Shown: positions 25,989-35,763, numbered from the stretch's first letter. The stretch: DNA of 64,000 nucleotides from Glaciecola sp041380235 (GCF_041380235.1 NZ_JBGIYY010000013.1:84497-148496), one strand, 5' to 3'. Numbers and translations are program-made. Notes: generated by a model not told the origin, from the letters alone.

Positions 25989-26843
25989 ATGAGCGTTAAG
26001 CAACTGTCGTTAGACAACCTGCGTACTTTTGTAAACATCATAGAATTAGGCAGCTTTGTTAAGGCGGGTGATGCCCTTGGCCGTTCGCAGCCTGCCATTA
26101 GCTTACAAATGAAAAAACTGGAAGGTCAGCTAGGCCGCAAACTCTTCAGCAAAGTCGGACAAAGTTACCAAAGCAATAAAGACGGTGACTATTTATATCA
26201 GCAAGCCAAACAAATGCTCGCGATTAATGATGATATATTCACTACGCTGAGCACTCAGCAAACCCTGCGCGGCAGGCTTCGGCTCGGAATTCCAAGCGAA
26301 TTCGCATCTACACTACTGCCAAGTATCATTGGTGAATTTTCCCAGCGCTATCCCGATGTTTCATTGGATGTAACTTCGTCTCTTTCAAGGCAACTGCTGG
26401 ATAAGTCTCTTCGCAAAGACTTTGATTTAATCTTGGCACTGTCAGATGAAGCTTTCGAAAAAGATGCCGAAGTTCTGCTCGAAGATGACTTAGTTTGGGT
26501 AGGTGATAATTCGCGCAAGCTAAATAAAAATACCTTGCCATTGGTATTGGCACCGGAGGGTTGTGTATATCGTAGCCGCGTGATCAAGCAGCTAAAACAG
26601 CAAACCCATGCCTGGAAAATCACTTACACCAATGCCGACTTATACGGTTTGATGGCAGCAATAAAGCAAGGCCTGGGGATTACTGCACTGGCAAAAAGCA
26701 GCTTGCCGGCTGAACTTGATATTGTGAAAGACTCACGCCTGCCTTCCTTAGGCAAAATTAAAATCTGCCTATTTAACAAAGACACCCAGCACCCGCAGGT
26801 GAGTAAGACCTTATCTGAATATATTCGAGCGCGCATAAAATGA
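25989..26843 (+). CDS. LysR-family transcriptional regulator
   Basis: 284 residues. The winged-helix N-terminus is clear (LDNLRTFVNIIELGSFVKAGDALGRSQPAISLQ is the HTH region, residues 8-40), followed by a coiled linker and a periplasmic-binding-type effector domain (RLRLGIPSEFAS...). It does not carry the GcvA-specific N-terminus (LPPLNALRAFE), so it is not GcvA itself; a GcvA-like role for the divergent gcvT is inferred only from position. A dyad with GGTTT/AAACC follows the stop. Confidence 0.9.
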   Translation: MSVKQLSLDNLRTFVNIIELGSFVKAGDALGRSQPAISLQMKKLEGQLGRKLFSKVGQSYQSNKDGDYLYQQAKQMLAINDDIFTTLSTQQTLRGRLRLGIPSEFASTLLPSIIGEFSQRYPDVSLDVTSSLSRQLLDKSLRKDFDLILALSDEAFEKDAEVLLEDDLVWVGDNSRKLNKNTLPLVLAPEGCVYRSRVIKQLKQQTHAWKITYTNADLYGLMAAIKQGLGITALAKSSLPAELDIVKDSRLPSLGKIKICLFNKDTQHPQVSKTLSEYIRARIK

Positions 26844-27009
26844 ATTTTTCGGTTTATTTTTATCACCACAAACCGGCCAAAAGATAGCGCTGAGGGTGCC
26901 TGTAAAGAGATCTTGTTACCAATCACAACAAATTACTAAAGACTTGTTAACAAATTGCTCCGCAGATAGTAATATCTGTGTCCAATAAAAAAATAAAAAT
27001 ATAAAAACC

Positions 27010-28608
27010 ATGTATAAGCAAAACTATATTCTCATATCTCGCTTAATGCGCTATTGCGCACTATTTATCATGATCGTCGTTATGCTTGGCATTTTTGCCA
27101 TCGCGGCGCCCGGTGATCCCTCTCCTAGTCGCGCTGCTGACGAAGGCCAAGGCCCCTACGAGCGCTTGATTTTACGCGGGGTTAATTTAATTAGCGGTGA
27201 TGGCGCCCCTATTCGCGGGCCGGTCGACATCGTTATCGAGAAAAACCGCATCACTAATATCGTTAGCGTAGGTCATCCTGGTGTGCCAATTAAGCCTGCT
27301 GGTAGGCCGGTCGCAAATGTTAACGACAAAGAAATGGATTTAAGCGGTCACTACGTTCTGCCGGGTTTTGTTGATATGCATGGCCACATTGGCGGTTCGG
27401 CCGACGACATTCCTGCTGAATATGTTTTCAAGCTGTGGCTAGCCCATGGTATTACAACCGTTCGAGAGCCTGGCAGTTTTAATGGTTTGGATTGGGTAAT
27501 GGACCATGTCGAGCGCAGCGAAAAAAACACCATTGTTGCGCCACGTATCATCCCCTACCTAGGTTTTGGGATGGGCGCAAAGTCGCCCATCTTCACGCCT
27601 GAACAAGCTCGCAAATGGGTAAAACAAACCGCCAAAGATGGCGCGAAGGGCATTAAGTTTTTTGGCGCCACCCCAAAAATCATGGAAGCCGCCTTAGATG
27701 AAGCAAAGCAACAAGGCCTTGGTACCATGATGCATCATGCACAGCTTAACGTAATGAGTATGAACGTTTTAGATTCTGCTCGCCTCGGACTCACTACGAT
27801 GGAGCATTGGTACGGACTTCCCGAAGCGATGTTTACCGACCGAATCATTCAAGACTATCCTGCTAGCTACAATTACAACAACGAGCAAGACCGCTTCAGT
27901 GAAGCAGGTAAATTGTGGGCACAAGCCGCGCCCATGGGCAGTGAAAAATGGAACAGTGTGCGCGACGAGCTTATTGAGTTGGACTTCACTCTCAACCCTA
28001 CAATGACTATCTATCAAGCCAGCCGCGATTTAATGCGCGAACGCAACGCCGACTGGCATAGCGACTACACCTTACCTACGCTTTGGGAGTTCTTCAAACC
28101 CAGTCGCTATGCTCATGGCTCATACTGGTTTGATTGGACAACCTCAGAAGAAATCTCATGGAAAGAGAATTTTAGGCTGTGGATGCAGTTTTTAAATGAT
28201 TATAAAAACCATGGCGGTCGTGTCACAACGGGCTCTGACTCTGGCTACATATACAAAATATATGGCTTTGGTTACATCAGCGAATTAGAGTTATTGCAGG
28301 AGGCAGGCTTTAACCCGTATGAAGTGGTGCAAGCGGCAACCTTAAATGGCGCACAAGCCTTAGGCATGGACGATGACATTGGCTCAATTACCATCGGCAA
28401 ACTAGCCGACATGGTAATTGTTGAAGAAAACCCCCTGCAAAACTTTAAAGTACTCTACGGCACCGGACATTATCGGCTTGACGATAACAACCAGCCAACA
28501 AGAGTGGGCGGCGTTAAATATACAATCAAAGACGGTATCGTCTACGATGCAAAAGCCCTGTTAGAAGATGTAAAAATGATGGTTAACGCTGCAAAATCGG
28601 CAAATTAA
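27010..28608 (+). CDS. exported metal-dependent amidohydrolase
   Basis: 532 residues. An N-terminal TM/signal segment (residues 12-33) puts the enzyme in the periplasm or anchors it there. The amidohydrolase barrel has the HxH metal site in GFVDMHGHIGG, a KGIKFFG segment with a possibly carbamylated Lys, later His in MMHHAQ and MEHWYG, and the catalytic Asp in TTGSDSGYIY. The C-terminus has the usual LGMDDDIGSITIGKLADMVIV metal-hydrolase cap. Imidazolonepropionase/dipeptidase-like; substrate unknown. The stop overlaps the tail of the convergent binding-protein gene by 26 bases. Confidence 0.88.
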   Translation: MYKQNYILISRLMRYCALFIMIVVMLGIFAIAAPGDPSPSRAADEGQGPYERLILRGVNLISGDGAPIRGPVDIVIEKNRITNIVSVGHPGVPIKPAGRPVANVNDKEMDLSGHYVLPGFVDMHGHIGGSADDIPAEYVFKLWLAHGITTVREPGSFNGLDWVMDHVERSEKNTIVAPRIIPYLGFGMGAKSPIFTPEQARKWVKQTAKDGAKGIKFFGATPKIMEAALDEAKQQGLGTMMHHAQLNVMSMNVLDSARLGLTTMEHWYGLPEAMFTDRIIQDYPASYNYNNEQDRFSEAGKLWAQAAPMGSEKWNSVRDELIELDFTLNPTMTIYQASRDLMRERNADWHSDYTLPTLWEFFKPSRYAHGSYWFDWTTSEEISWKENFRLWMQFLNDYKNHGGRVTTGSDSGYIYKIYGFGYISELELLQEAGFNPYEVVQAATLNGAQALGMDDDIGSITIGKLADMVIVEENPLQNFKVLYGTGHYRLDDNNQPTRVGGVKYTIKDGIVYDAKALLEDVKMMVNAAKSAN

Positions 28609-29392
28609 GCTCAGGACAAAATTCTTTGAGCGATGCCGGCAAGTGGGGATTGTGCAATGTGAATTTGTTACGTTTGCCTAGCGCTAAACGATTCACCAAA
28701 TTAGGGTGATAGCGTTCAAACAACAATCTCAGCATGCCGCTTGAAATCATTTTTTTCAATCCACTCTCAATCGCCGCAGCGAGCTGTATTTGCTCAGGGT
28801 GAACGTAAAATACCAAGGGCAAGGGGTAATAAACTAAAATATGGGGTTCAATCATTAGTCCTAAGTCAGCGAGTTTGTATTGATTGAAAATAGCCTCAAT
28901 TTCGTTCGCCCCTAACGCAACATAGTCGCACTCCTGCTTCAGCAGCCGTTCGAAAATATCCTCTAAACTTCCCTTTTCAAAAACCTTAAAACCATTGTGC
29001 CTAAATAAATCTGCGTCTGCCCACGTTGCGGGGATGCCAATTGTTAAGCTTTGTAGCTGATCAACAGTATTGATTGTCGCAAAGTGTTGCGATTGTTGTT
29101 GAGAAATGATCAATAAACGATGCCCAAGTATGCCATGACACAGCGGAAGCTCTATCACCCTGACTGGCTTTCCTTCAAACTTTTGATTACCGGCAACACT
29201 GACTAGCACATCGCAAGGCCCTGAAAAAATATTACCTTCGTCTTCGGCTCTCGGATAGTCGGTTTCATCCACTATGATATTAGCGTCCAGCATGCCAGCT
29301 TCTTGCAAACAAATGCTTAAAAGCTGTTTCTCATATTCACGCCTAACGGACGTCTTATTGCCATTCCAAAAATGTATATGATGGTCTATCAT
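28583..29392 (-). CDS. periplasmic-binding-type protein, signal peptide split off by a frameshift
   Basis: 269 residues of an SBP family 3-like fold (LQSLTIGIPATWADADLF, YVALGANEIEAIF, LVFYVHPEQ, GMLRLLFERYHP). Such proteins are normally secreted, yet this frame has no signal peptide. In the frame next to it, a TTG at 29456 or ATG at 29439-29441 starts KRLGMLLLILSSAFSCLGK..., a good signal peptide. Dropping one T from the T5 run at 29368-29372 joins the two frames and gives ...SYTFWNGNKTSV.... The gene is therefore either frameshifted or carries a homopolymer sequencing error; the original extent is 28583-29456. It may be an extracytoplasmic solute sensor rather than an ABC partner, as no permease is near. 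Confidence 0.7.
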   Translation of the reverse strand: MIDHHIHFWNGNKTSVRREYEKQLLSICLQEAGMLDANIIVDETDYPRAEDEGNIFSGPCDVLVSVAGNQKFEGKPVRVIELPLCHGILGHRLLIISQQQSQHFATINTVDQLQSLTIGIPATWADADLFRHNGFKVFEKGSLEDIFERLLKQECDYVALGANEIEAIFNQYKLADLGLMIEPHILVYYPLPLVFYVHPEQIQLAAAIESGLKKMISSGMLRLLFERYHPNLVNRLALGKRNKFTLHNPHLPASLKEFCPELNLPILQR

Positions 29393-29560
29393 CTAGTTTG
29401 CCTAAACAGGAAAATGCCGAGCTCAATATAAGTAAGAGCATCCCTAAGCGCTTCAATACGCTTTATTTCAGTGAATTTTTATTGTTGCACAAAAACCTAA
29501 TCAATAGCATTCTAAAGCAGATTAAACACCCTAAGACTTAAAAACAAAAAGTGAACGTTT

Positions 29561-29974
29561 ATGGATAAAACATTATTACATTTCTTACTCAGTCATAAAA
29601 AAATGCTCGGCGTCGTTGCCATCATTATTTGTGTCGCCGCATGGGCGTTAGAGCTCACCGATTTGGTGTATGTGTGCCCTTACTGCCGCATGCAGCGAAC
29701 CGTCATTGGGATCCTTGGTATATTTTTGTTATTACCTAATCCTCGCCACTGGATAAGCCTATACTTTGCCAGCACTATTGCGGCCTTTGGCTTCTTTGTA
29801 GGCGCCTATCAGCATTTCGAGGGTTGGAAGCGCATCATGTTTGGTAAATTCGAATGGGGTGAGCACTGGTATATTAACCCTTGGTTGCTGTCAGGGTGTG
29901 CACTTTTACTGATATCCGGCTTACTGATGCTTATTTGGAGCTCTTCTCATTCCGAAAAACGACAGGTAAATTAG
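29561..29974 (+). CDS. short DsbB-like membrane protein
   Basis: 137 residues with four predicted TM helices. The VCPYCRMQRT motif after the first TM helix matches the DsbB quinone-proximal CxxC-xxER region, and the four-helix layout is DsbB-like. The second periplasmic Cys pair of DsbB is missing (only single Cys at the first TM and in NPWLLSGC), so it is not a standard DsbA oxidase. It could be a variant oxidoreductase with another partner, or related to short BdbC-like proteins. It stands alone between convergent neighbours. Confidence 0.65.
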   Translation: MDKTLLHFLLSHKKMLGVVAIIICVAAWALELTDLVYVCPYCRMQRTVIGILGIFLLLPNPRHWISLYFASTIAAFGFFVGAYQHFEGWKRIMFGKFEWGEHWYINPWLLSGCALLLISGLLMLIWSSSHSEKRQVN

Positions 29975-29996
29975 GGTCGGTTAATGTTTGCTGTAT

Positions 29997-31229
29997 TCAC
30001 TTGCCCTCAGCCTGCTGAATAAAAAACTGCTTTACTGGCTTGAGCTTGTTTGCAGCGCTTAACCCGATATTGCGGACCAATTTTTTAACCGGGTTGGAGC
30101 CGCTAAACAGTTGTTTAAAGCCCTCCATGGTGGCAATCACTTTTTGTGCTTCAGCTTTGCGAAACCGTTCGTATTTGCGAAGCTGCTGTTTGCTATTAAA
30201 AGGCTTGTTTGTCGCAATGCTTTGGGCAATATTGTCTGCCAAAGCAACTGCATCGGCAATCCCTAAATTAGCACCCTGCCCAGCAAGTGGATGTATGGTG
30301 TGTGCTGCATCGCCTATCAATGCTATCGATTCATCGACCCATTGCTTGGCGTAGCGCATTCGTAAAGGATAACTAAAACGCTGAGTACTCAGCTTACATG
30401 CACCAAGCTTTACATCAATGGCAACCATCATGGCTTTGCAAAACTCATCTTCTGGCAAGGCTAGTAGCGCTTTGGCAGCTTGAGTATCCTGAGACCACAC
30501 AATAGAGCATTGATAAGGGTCAGCCAATGGCAAAAACGCTAAGGGTCCTGTTGGCGTGAAAGCTTGTCTTGCGCTTAGTTCGTGCGGGCACTCAGTTGCC
30601 ACATTAGCGACAATCGCAATATGGTCATAATCCCAAAAGGTTTGATTAAAGCCTAATTGCCGGCGGACAAACGAATTCGCACCGTCTGCCCCGACTAAGA
30701 GCTTAGTAGATACTACAGAAGAATCTTCAAGCTTGAGTTGATATTCACCATTAATATGAACCATCTGCTCAATTGCGCTGCCAAGCAGGTAAGTAATATT
30801 CTTATGGGTTTTTCCTTGGTAAAAAAGACCTTGCGTAATCTGTTCATTTTCGATGATATGCCCCAACGTAGACAAACCAATTTCTTGCGCCGAAAAGTCT
30901 ATTTTTCCAAAACCATCAGCATCCCACACCTGCATATGCGTATATGGCTGGCGCCTTGTGATGTGTTGCCAAGCACGCAACTTTTCAAAGGTCTTTTGGC
31001 TCGCTGCACTGATTGCGCTGACCCGAGGAGAAAACACATTTTCGTGTAGGCCGCTTACTTCTAGTGAACTTTGCGAATCGACAATCACAATCTTTAGAGG
31101 CTTGTCTAAGGTAAGTTGAGCTAATGCTAAAGCCAAAGTTTGCCCTACAATTCCTGCGCCCACAATTAGCACATCTGCATGTGTCATGAGCGCCGCTTTA
31201 GACTGATCTAATGATTTCTTTGTAGGCAT
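29997..31229 (-). CDS. ubiI: FAD-dependent ubiquinone hydroxylase UbiI/VisC
   Basis: 410 residues, preceded by AAAGG nine bases upstream. N-terminal Rossmann motif DVLIVGAGIVGQTLALALA, the mid-protein LLVGADGANSFVRRQLG, and the FAD-ribityl motif IALIGDAAHTIHPLAGQGANLG define the UbiH/UbiI/UbiF family. It hydroxylates the C5 position of the ubiquinone ring precursor. Position after ubiH in a ygfB-pepP-ubiH-ubiI order, as in E. coli, supports the name over UbiF. It starts six bases after the ubiH stop. Confidence 0.9.
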   Translation of the reverse strand: MPTKKSLDQSKAALMTHADVLIVGAGIVGQTLALALAQLTLDKPLKIVIVDSQSSLEVSGLHENVFSPRVSAISAASQKTFEKLRAWQHITRRQPYTHMQVWDADGFGKIDFSAQEIGLSTLGHIIENEQITQGLFYQGKTHKNITYLLGSAIEQMVHINGEYQLKLEDSSVVSTKLLVGADGANSFVRRQLGFNQTFWDYDHIAIVANVATECPHELSARQAFTPTGPLAFLPLADPYQCSIVWSQDTQAAKALLALPEDEFCKAMMVAIDVKLGACKLSTQRFSYPLRMRYAKQWVDESIALIGDAAHTIHPLAGQGANLGIADAVALADNIAQSIATNKPFNSKQQLRKYERFRKAEAQKVIATMEGFKQLFSGSNPVKKLVRNIGLSAANKLKPVKQFFIQQAEGK

Positions 31230-31235
31230 TATTAA

Positions 31236-32417
31236 TTACCTTTGTCCCATTGCAAACTGGGTCAGTTTGTTTTTCAGAGGGCCAACAAAATTTAATGCTG
31301 AAAGCGCCTTATTGCGGCCAATGACAAATGGTAAGTAGTGATTAGAAAAACCGCGCACTAGCAAGTTAGTGGCCCCAACGACCGCTAATTTGTCTTTTTC
31401 ACGGGCTTTACGATACTGTTGCGTAGTCGCAAAACTGCCCGCATCACTGGCATCTTTTAACGCAGTGACTAAATCGTTAACGTCTCGCACAGCTAAATTA
31501 AACCCCTGTCCGGCAATGGGATGTAAACTCTGCGCAGCATTGCCAATACAAATACAGCGATGCGAGACAAAGAACTCACTTTGCTTAAGCATCAGTGGAT
31601 AGCTCTGGCGGGCAGTCGTTGTGGTTAATCGCCCGAGTCTGTTTCCAAACATGCCATTCAACCGGCGTAAAAACGCCTCATCAGATAACGACATGATTTC
31701 AGCAAGCTGTGAATTGCTGCACGTCCAAACTACCGACATTAATGTACCTGCATACTTCTTATCATCGGTAAACATCGGTAAAAATGCCAGTGGACCATGC
31801 TTCGTGAAGCGCTCATATGCACAATTTTCATGGGCAAGCTGCGTGCTCACATTACTAATTATTGCAGTTTGCTGGTAATCGTCTGTCAAACATTGAATGC
31901 CCGCTAATGCGCGAGTATTCGAATCAGCGCCTTCTGCAATGACCAGCAGCTTGCATTCAATTTCTCTGGCTTCAGTGCTCAGCACGATACAATCTGCATG
32001 ATTGGTTACTGCGCTTATTGATTCTGGCGTAAAGTAATCGACGTCAGTGCTCTGCAAGGCTTCATATAGCGATAAGCCTAACTCTTCTAAACGCACAACT
32101 TTACCCAACATATCCACATTTGCGTCTGTAGCATCTAGGACAGTTTGGCCGCTGTGCTTGCGATCTGATACGTGAATGCGCTGAATGGGCGCACCGCTAA
32201 TTGCGCCGTGATTAAATTTCCAAGAGCCTAAATGAGATAAGGAAGATTGGGCAAGTGCAATAACGCGTGCATCAAAACTCGGATGAGTGCCGCTAGCCGA
32301 AGGAGGATGACTTTCAACCACAGCGATTTTCAGCGACGATAGATTCGCCAATGCAAGGGCTGCTGCGCAGCCAACTACCCCACCCCCTGCAATTACCACA
32401 TCATAATGTGTTGGCAC
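31236..32417 (-). CDS. ubiH: 2-octaprenyl-6-methoxyphenol hydroxylase
   Basis: 393 residues. DVVIAGGGVVGCAAALALA (FAD Rossmann), LLVIAEGADSNTRALAG and CIGNAAQSLHPIAGQGFNLAVRD are the family motifs. The central GNAAQ replaces the more common GDAA, an acceptable variant for UbiH. It hydroxylates the aromatic ring in ubiquinone synthesis. The start overlaps the end of pepP by 17 bases, so it is translationally coupled. Confidence 0.92.
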   Translation of the reverse strand: MPTHYDVVIAGGGVVGCAAALALANLSSLKIAVVESHPPSASGTHPSFDARVIALAQSSLSHLGSWKFNHGAISGAPIQRIHVSDRKHSGQTVLDATDANVDMLGKVVRLEELGLSLYEALQSTDVDYFTPESISAVTNHADCIVLSTEAREIECKLLVIAEGADSNTRALAGIQCLTDDYQQTAIISNVSTQLAHENCAYERFTKHGPLAFLPMFTDDKKYAGTLMSVVWTCSNSQLAEIMSLSDEAFLRRLNGMFGNRLGRLTTTTARQSYPLMLKQSEFFVSHRCICIGNAAQSLHPIAGQGFNLAVRDVNDLVTALKDASDAGSFATTQQYRKAREKDKLAVVGATNLLVRGFSNHYLPFVIGRNKALSALNFVGPLKNKLTQFAMGQR

Positions 32418-33735
32418 TGCCCATTAACTCCTCAATATCACAGATGCTTTTGGGCACCGAGGCGGTCAATACCTCATGCCCTGTTGCATGAATAACAATG
32501 TCGTCTTCAATACGAATACCGATACCTCGGTACTGCTTAGGAGCTTTGCTTTGCTCACTGATATACAAGCCTGGCTCTACAGTAATAACCACACCGGCCT
32601 CCAAGGGAAGATCATTACCTTGATGCTTATATATACCCACATCGTGAACATCTAGACCTAAATAATGCCCTAAACCATGCATAAAATATGTGCGCCATGC
32701 TTCACTTTCTATCAAATCTTCAGGCTCACCCGACAAAATACCCAAATCAACTAAACCGTGGGTAATAACAGAAACGCAGGCCTTCATGCCATCAGCGATA
32801 GTATTGCCCGGCTTTAATTGTTCCAGCGCGGCCAATTGTGCATCTAACACCAGTTGATAAAGGGCTTTTTGCGGTGCTGAAAACTTCCCGTTAGCCGGAA
32901 AGGTGCGAGTGATATCAGCCGCATAACCTTGCAACTCGCAGCCTGCATCAATCAGAATCAAGTCGCCATCTTTGATTTGCTCACTGTTTTCGGTGTAGTG
33001 CAATATGCAGGCATTGTTACCGCTGCCTACGATTGTGCCATAAGCCGGATATCGCGCACCCCGCATAGCAAATTCGTGATGAATTTCTGCCTCTAGCTGG
33101 TATTCAAATGCACCAGGTTTTACAAAACGCATCGCTCGTTTATGGGCATCTGCTGAAATGATCCCCGCTTCTCGCATAAGGGCAATTTCTGCGTCTGATT
33201 TAATCCTACGCATCTGGTGCAGTATGGGGCCAACATCGATAATAGTATTAGGCGCCATCATCGACTGCTTTGGCGCAGCCTTACACTCAGCCAGTGCCGC
33301 TTGCACAAGCGCATCAGCAGCAGGATTGCGGTCTAAACTGAAATACAGATGCTCATGACCGTTGAGTAATTCGGGTAAAAGTTCTTCGATTGAATCAAGG
33401 CTATATGCCTCATCGAGACCCAATTCTTTAGGCGCAGACGCGGTGCCTAAACGCCTGCCATGCCAGACTTCAGCATGGGCATCTTTGGGCTGCACGAACA
33501 TCAATACCGCCGAGTGTTGTATTTTGTTGCCCTCAAGCTGATTAGACATGACTAACACTGCATCTGGCTCGTTAAAACCGCTTAAATACCAAAAGTCGCT
33601 ATCTTGACGAAAAGGATATTCGGTATCGTTACTGCGGGTTACTTGGCTGGCGGCTGGCACAATCACCAAACTTGATGGGCGGCACTGGGCCATGAGCTTG
33701 GCCCTACGCGCTTGAAAAGTACTGTTTGAAATCAA
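32401..33735 (-). CDS. pepP: Xaa-Pro aminopeptidase
   Basis: 444 residues, the size of E. coli PepP. The two-metal ligands of the pita-bread fold are present: Asp in IDAGCELQGYAADITRTFP (both), His in HGLGHYLGLDVHD, Glu in VEPGLYI and Glu in GIRIEDD. It removes the first residue from peptides with proline at position 2. Its start overlaps the ygfB stop (ATGA). Confidence 0.95.
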   Translation of the reverse strand: MISNSTFQARRAKLMAQCRPSSLVIVPAASQVTRSNDTEYPFRQDSDFWYLSGFNEPDAVLVMSNQLEGNKIQHSAVLMFVQPKDAHAEVWHGRRLGTASAPKELGLDEAYSLDSIEELLPELLNGHEHLYFSLDRNPAADALVQAALAECKAAPKQSMMAPNTIIDVGPILHQMRRIKSDAEIALMREAGIISADAHKRAMRFVKPGAFEYQLEAEIHHEFAMRGARYPAYGTIVGSGNNACILHYTENSEQIKDGDLILIDAGCELQGYAADITRTFPANGKFSAPQKALYQLVLDAQLAALEQLKPGNTIADGMKACVSVITHGLVDLGILSGEPEDLIESEAWRTYFMHGLGHYLGLDVHDVGIYKHQGNDLPLEAGVVITVEPGLYISEQSKAPKQYRGIGIRIEDDIVIHATGHEVLTASVPKSICDIEELMGSANTL

Positions 33736-34301
33736 TGGATCACCGAAGGATGCTGTCTGCTATCGAGCAGAGATTTGCCCAGTTCATTAAAACATAACAT
33801 GGCGCTAATACGCACATATTCAACTACTTCAAACAAGGCTTGTTCGGATTCTTCGTCTTCAGTCATTTGCTCGTCCATGCGGGCAATGTGAGTAAAGTCC
33901 TCAAGCGCCTCTTTTACGTCTTCAGAGCATTTTGTTAAATCGGCTTGATGCAGGCCAAAACCTAAGAGAAAACCTTGTACCCACTGCATCAACGCTTGAC
34001 CGCGCTCATTGATAGGCGCAGCATCATCAGGAAGACACATGGCTAGGGCGAAGTCTGGCTCAATAAACTGCTGGCAAATCTGGTTATAGACACCGACGAT
34101 CATATTGTTTAACTCAGGAGCGAAAGGTTCGCCTTGATTAACGACATCAGCCAATGCTTCTAACCAGCTTTGGTCATCAACCGTCATGCCACCGGCCAAC
34201 ATACCGCAAATGATGCCGTGAATTTCAGCGCCATCAACAACGATTTTATGTTGATTGAGTAAATTAGAAAATTGTTCGTAACGGATTTGATCTTCAGACA
34301 C
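33732..34301 (-). CDS. ygfB: UPF0149 family protein YgfB
   Basis: 189 residues of the YgfB/YecA-like alpha-helical family (HGIICGMLAGG near residue 28, MQWVQGFLLGF near 105, and an acidic C-terminus with VEYVRISAMLCF). The function is poorly defined; in Pseudomonas a homolog affects ampDh3 expression. It is first in ygfB-pepP-ubiH-ubiI and overlaps pepP by four bases. In many relatives zapA lies divergently upstream, but no zapA is seen here. Confidence 0.9.
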   Translation of the reverse strand: MSEDQIRYEQFSNLLNQHKIVVDGAEIHGIICGMLAGGMTVDDQSWLEALADVVNQGEPFAPELNNMIVGVYNQICQQFIEPDFALAMCLPDDAAPINERGQALMQWVQGFLLGFGLHQADLTKCSEDVKEALEDFTHIARMDEQMTEDEESEQALFEVVEYVRISAMLCFNELGKSLLDSRQHPSVIH

Positions 34302-34528
34302 GCGATATACTCTAGGCTTGAATGAGACAATCCTAGCAAAGTGCCTGATTAATTGAAACTAAAGCTCATTTTAGTGTGCACATTTTATAAAAGACCATTT
34401 GTAGCGTTTGAGCAGTTGTGCGTTTTTACAACAAACACCAATAGACCCAGCGACTTCACTTTCAAGTTAGTATGCTTTGCGTTAAACTCACCTGCTCTGC
34501 GGTAAATACTGCGCAGATGACAATCAAT

Positions 34529-34709
34529 GCTTCCTGAAATGTTTGCTAGTATGCTGCTTGTTCCTGGCCGATGCTATAAACCCAGGGGGTTGCCTCTGTT
34601 GCTATTGTGCAAGCTCGGCTCGTATCGAGAAGCCTACGGTAACGATAATACCTCCACCGTGTCCTATTCGGCGCACGGACGACGAGCATACGGCGGCATT
34701 TTGGGAAGC
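34529..34709 (+). ncRNA. ssrS: 6S RNA
   Basis: About 181 bases. The ends form a long terminal helix: GCTTCC-tg-AAATG (34529-34541) pairs with CATTT-tg-GGAAGC. Internal blocks match known gammaproteobacterial 6S RNA: a CTCGG...CGAGAAGCC stem (near 34613-34635) and a CGGCGGCATTTTGG block at the 3' end, equivalent to GCGGCGGCATCTCGG in E. coli. The position between ygfB and fthC is the conserved one. 6S RNA mimics an open promoter and sequesters sigma-70 RNA polymerase in stationary phase. An 88-residue open frame over it is not a protein gene. Confidence 0.9.
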
Positions 34710-34849
34710 GCCTTTTTGATTGGGTACAAAATCAGCGAAACATCAGCATTTGCTCAAGAAAACGCAGTAATTAAGTTGGGTGACGTTGGGTAAGCATAGA
34801 GCTTTTAAACGTATAACCCGTAAACCGACTACCTTTAAACGGATATCCA

Positions 34850-35746
34850 ATGGCTGTTTTTAATTTTGGCTCTATTAATATTGACCACGTCTATGCCGTT
34901 GAACACTTTGTTGCACCAGGCGAAACCCTCTCATCTTCAAGCTATCGCGCCATACTCGGCGGCAAAGGCGCAAATCAATCTATCGCTTGCGCGAAAGCCG
35001 GTATAACAACCTTTCATGTAGGCAGCATTAACCAAAACGATGCGGCGATGCTGCGTCCAATGATAGATGCGAACGTGAATATGCAGTTTGTGTCTAAGCA
35101 AACAGAACTGGCTTCAGGACACGCAATCATTCAGGTCAATGCCCAAGGCGAAAATGCCATTATCTTATTTCCAGGCGCCAATCATTCGTTGACCGACAAG
35201 TGCATAAACGAAGTGCTATCGCAAGCCAATCCTGAAGATTGGGTATTGCTGCAAAATGAAACCAATCATGTCGATAAGGTGATTGACTTAGCTTATGCGG
35301 CCAAGGTAAAAATTGCCTTTAATCCGGCGCCAATGACCAACGCGGTAAACGACCTACCGCTTGATAAGATAAGTCTGCTGATTGTTAACGAAGTTGAAGC
35401 CATGCAGTTAACCGGTGCCAAAACCGTTGAACTCGCTAAACAAGCACTCCTAGAAATTTCAAATAATACCGATGTATTGCTCACTCTTGGCAAACAGGGT
35501 GTTATTTATTTACGCCAACAGCAAGAAGTTAGAGTATCTGCGTTTAATGTTAAAGCGATTGACACCACCGCCGCCGGCGATACTTTCATTGGATATTTTT
35601 TGGCGCACTTTGCCAAACACACAAACATTGAACACGCTCTCAGATTAGCCTGCGCGGCGTCTGCGATTGGCGTGACTCGAGAAGGCGCTGCGCCTTCAAT
35701 TCCTTCACTTGATGAAGTTGAGCAGTTTTTGCAAAACCACTCATAA
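34850..35746 (+). CDS. rbsK: ribokinase (PfkB family)
   Basis: 298 residues. GGKGANQSIACAKAG at about residue 37 is the PfkB-1 substrate/ATP signature, and IDTTAAGDTFIGYF near residue 238 contains the catalytic Asp and anion hole. It phosphorylates D-ribose at O5. The next gene is a nucleoside hydrolase and rpiA follows, so this group frees ribose from nucleosides and feeds it to the pentose phosphate pathway. No Rbs transporter is near. It starts about 140 bases after the 6S RNA. Confidence 0.9.
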   Translation: MAVFNFGSINIDHVYAVEHFVAPGETLSSSSYRAILGGKGANQSIACAKAGITTFHVGSINQNDAAMLRPMIDANVNMQFVSKQTELASGHAIIQVNAQGENAIILFPGANHSLTDKCINEVLSQANPEDWVLLQNETNHVDKVIDLAYAAKVKIAFNPAPMTNAVNDLPLDKISLLIVNEVEAMQLTGAKTVELAKQALLEISNNTDVLLTLGKQGVIYLRQQQEVRVSAFNVKAIDTTAAGDTFIGYFLAHFAKHTNIEHALRLACAASAIGVTREGAAPSIPSLDEVEQFLQNHS

Positions 35747-35763
35747 ACAGATAAGACCTAAGC

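Noticed and set aside
34527..34793. 88-residue open frame on the plus strand
   Set aside because: It lies over the 6S RNA, whose stems and conserved blocks explain the sequence; there is no ribosome site.
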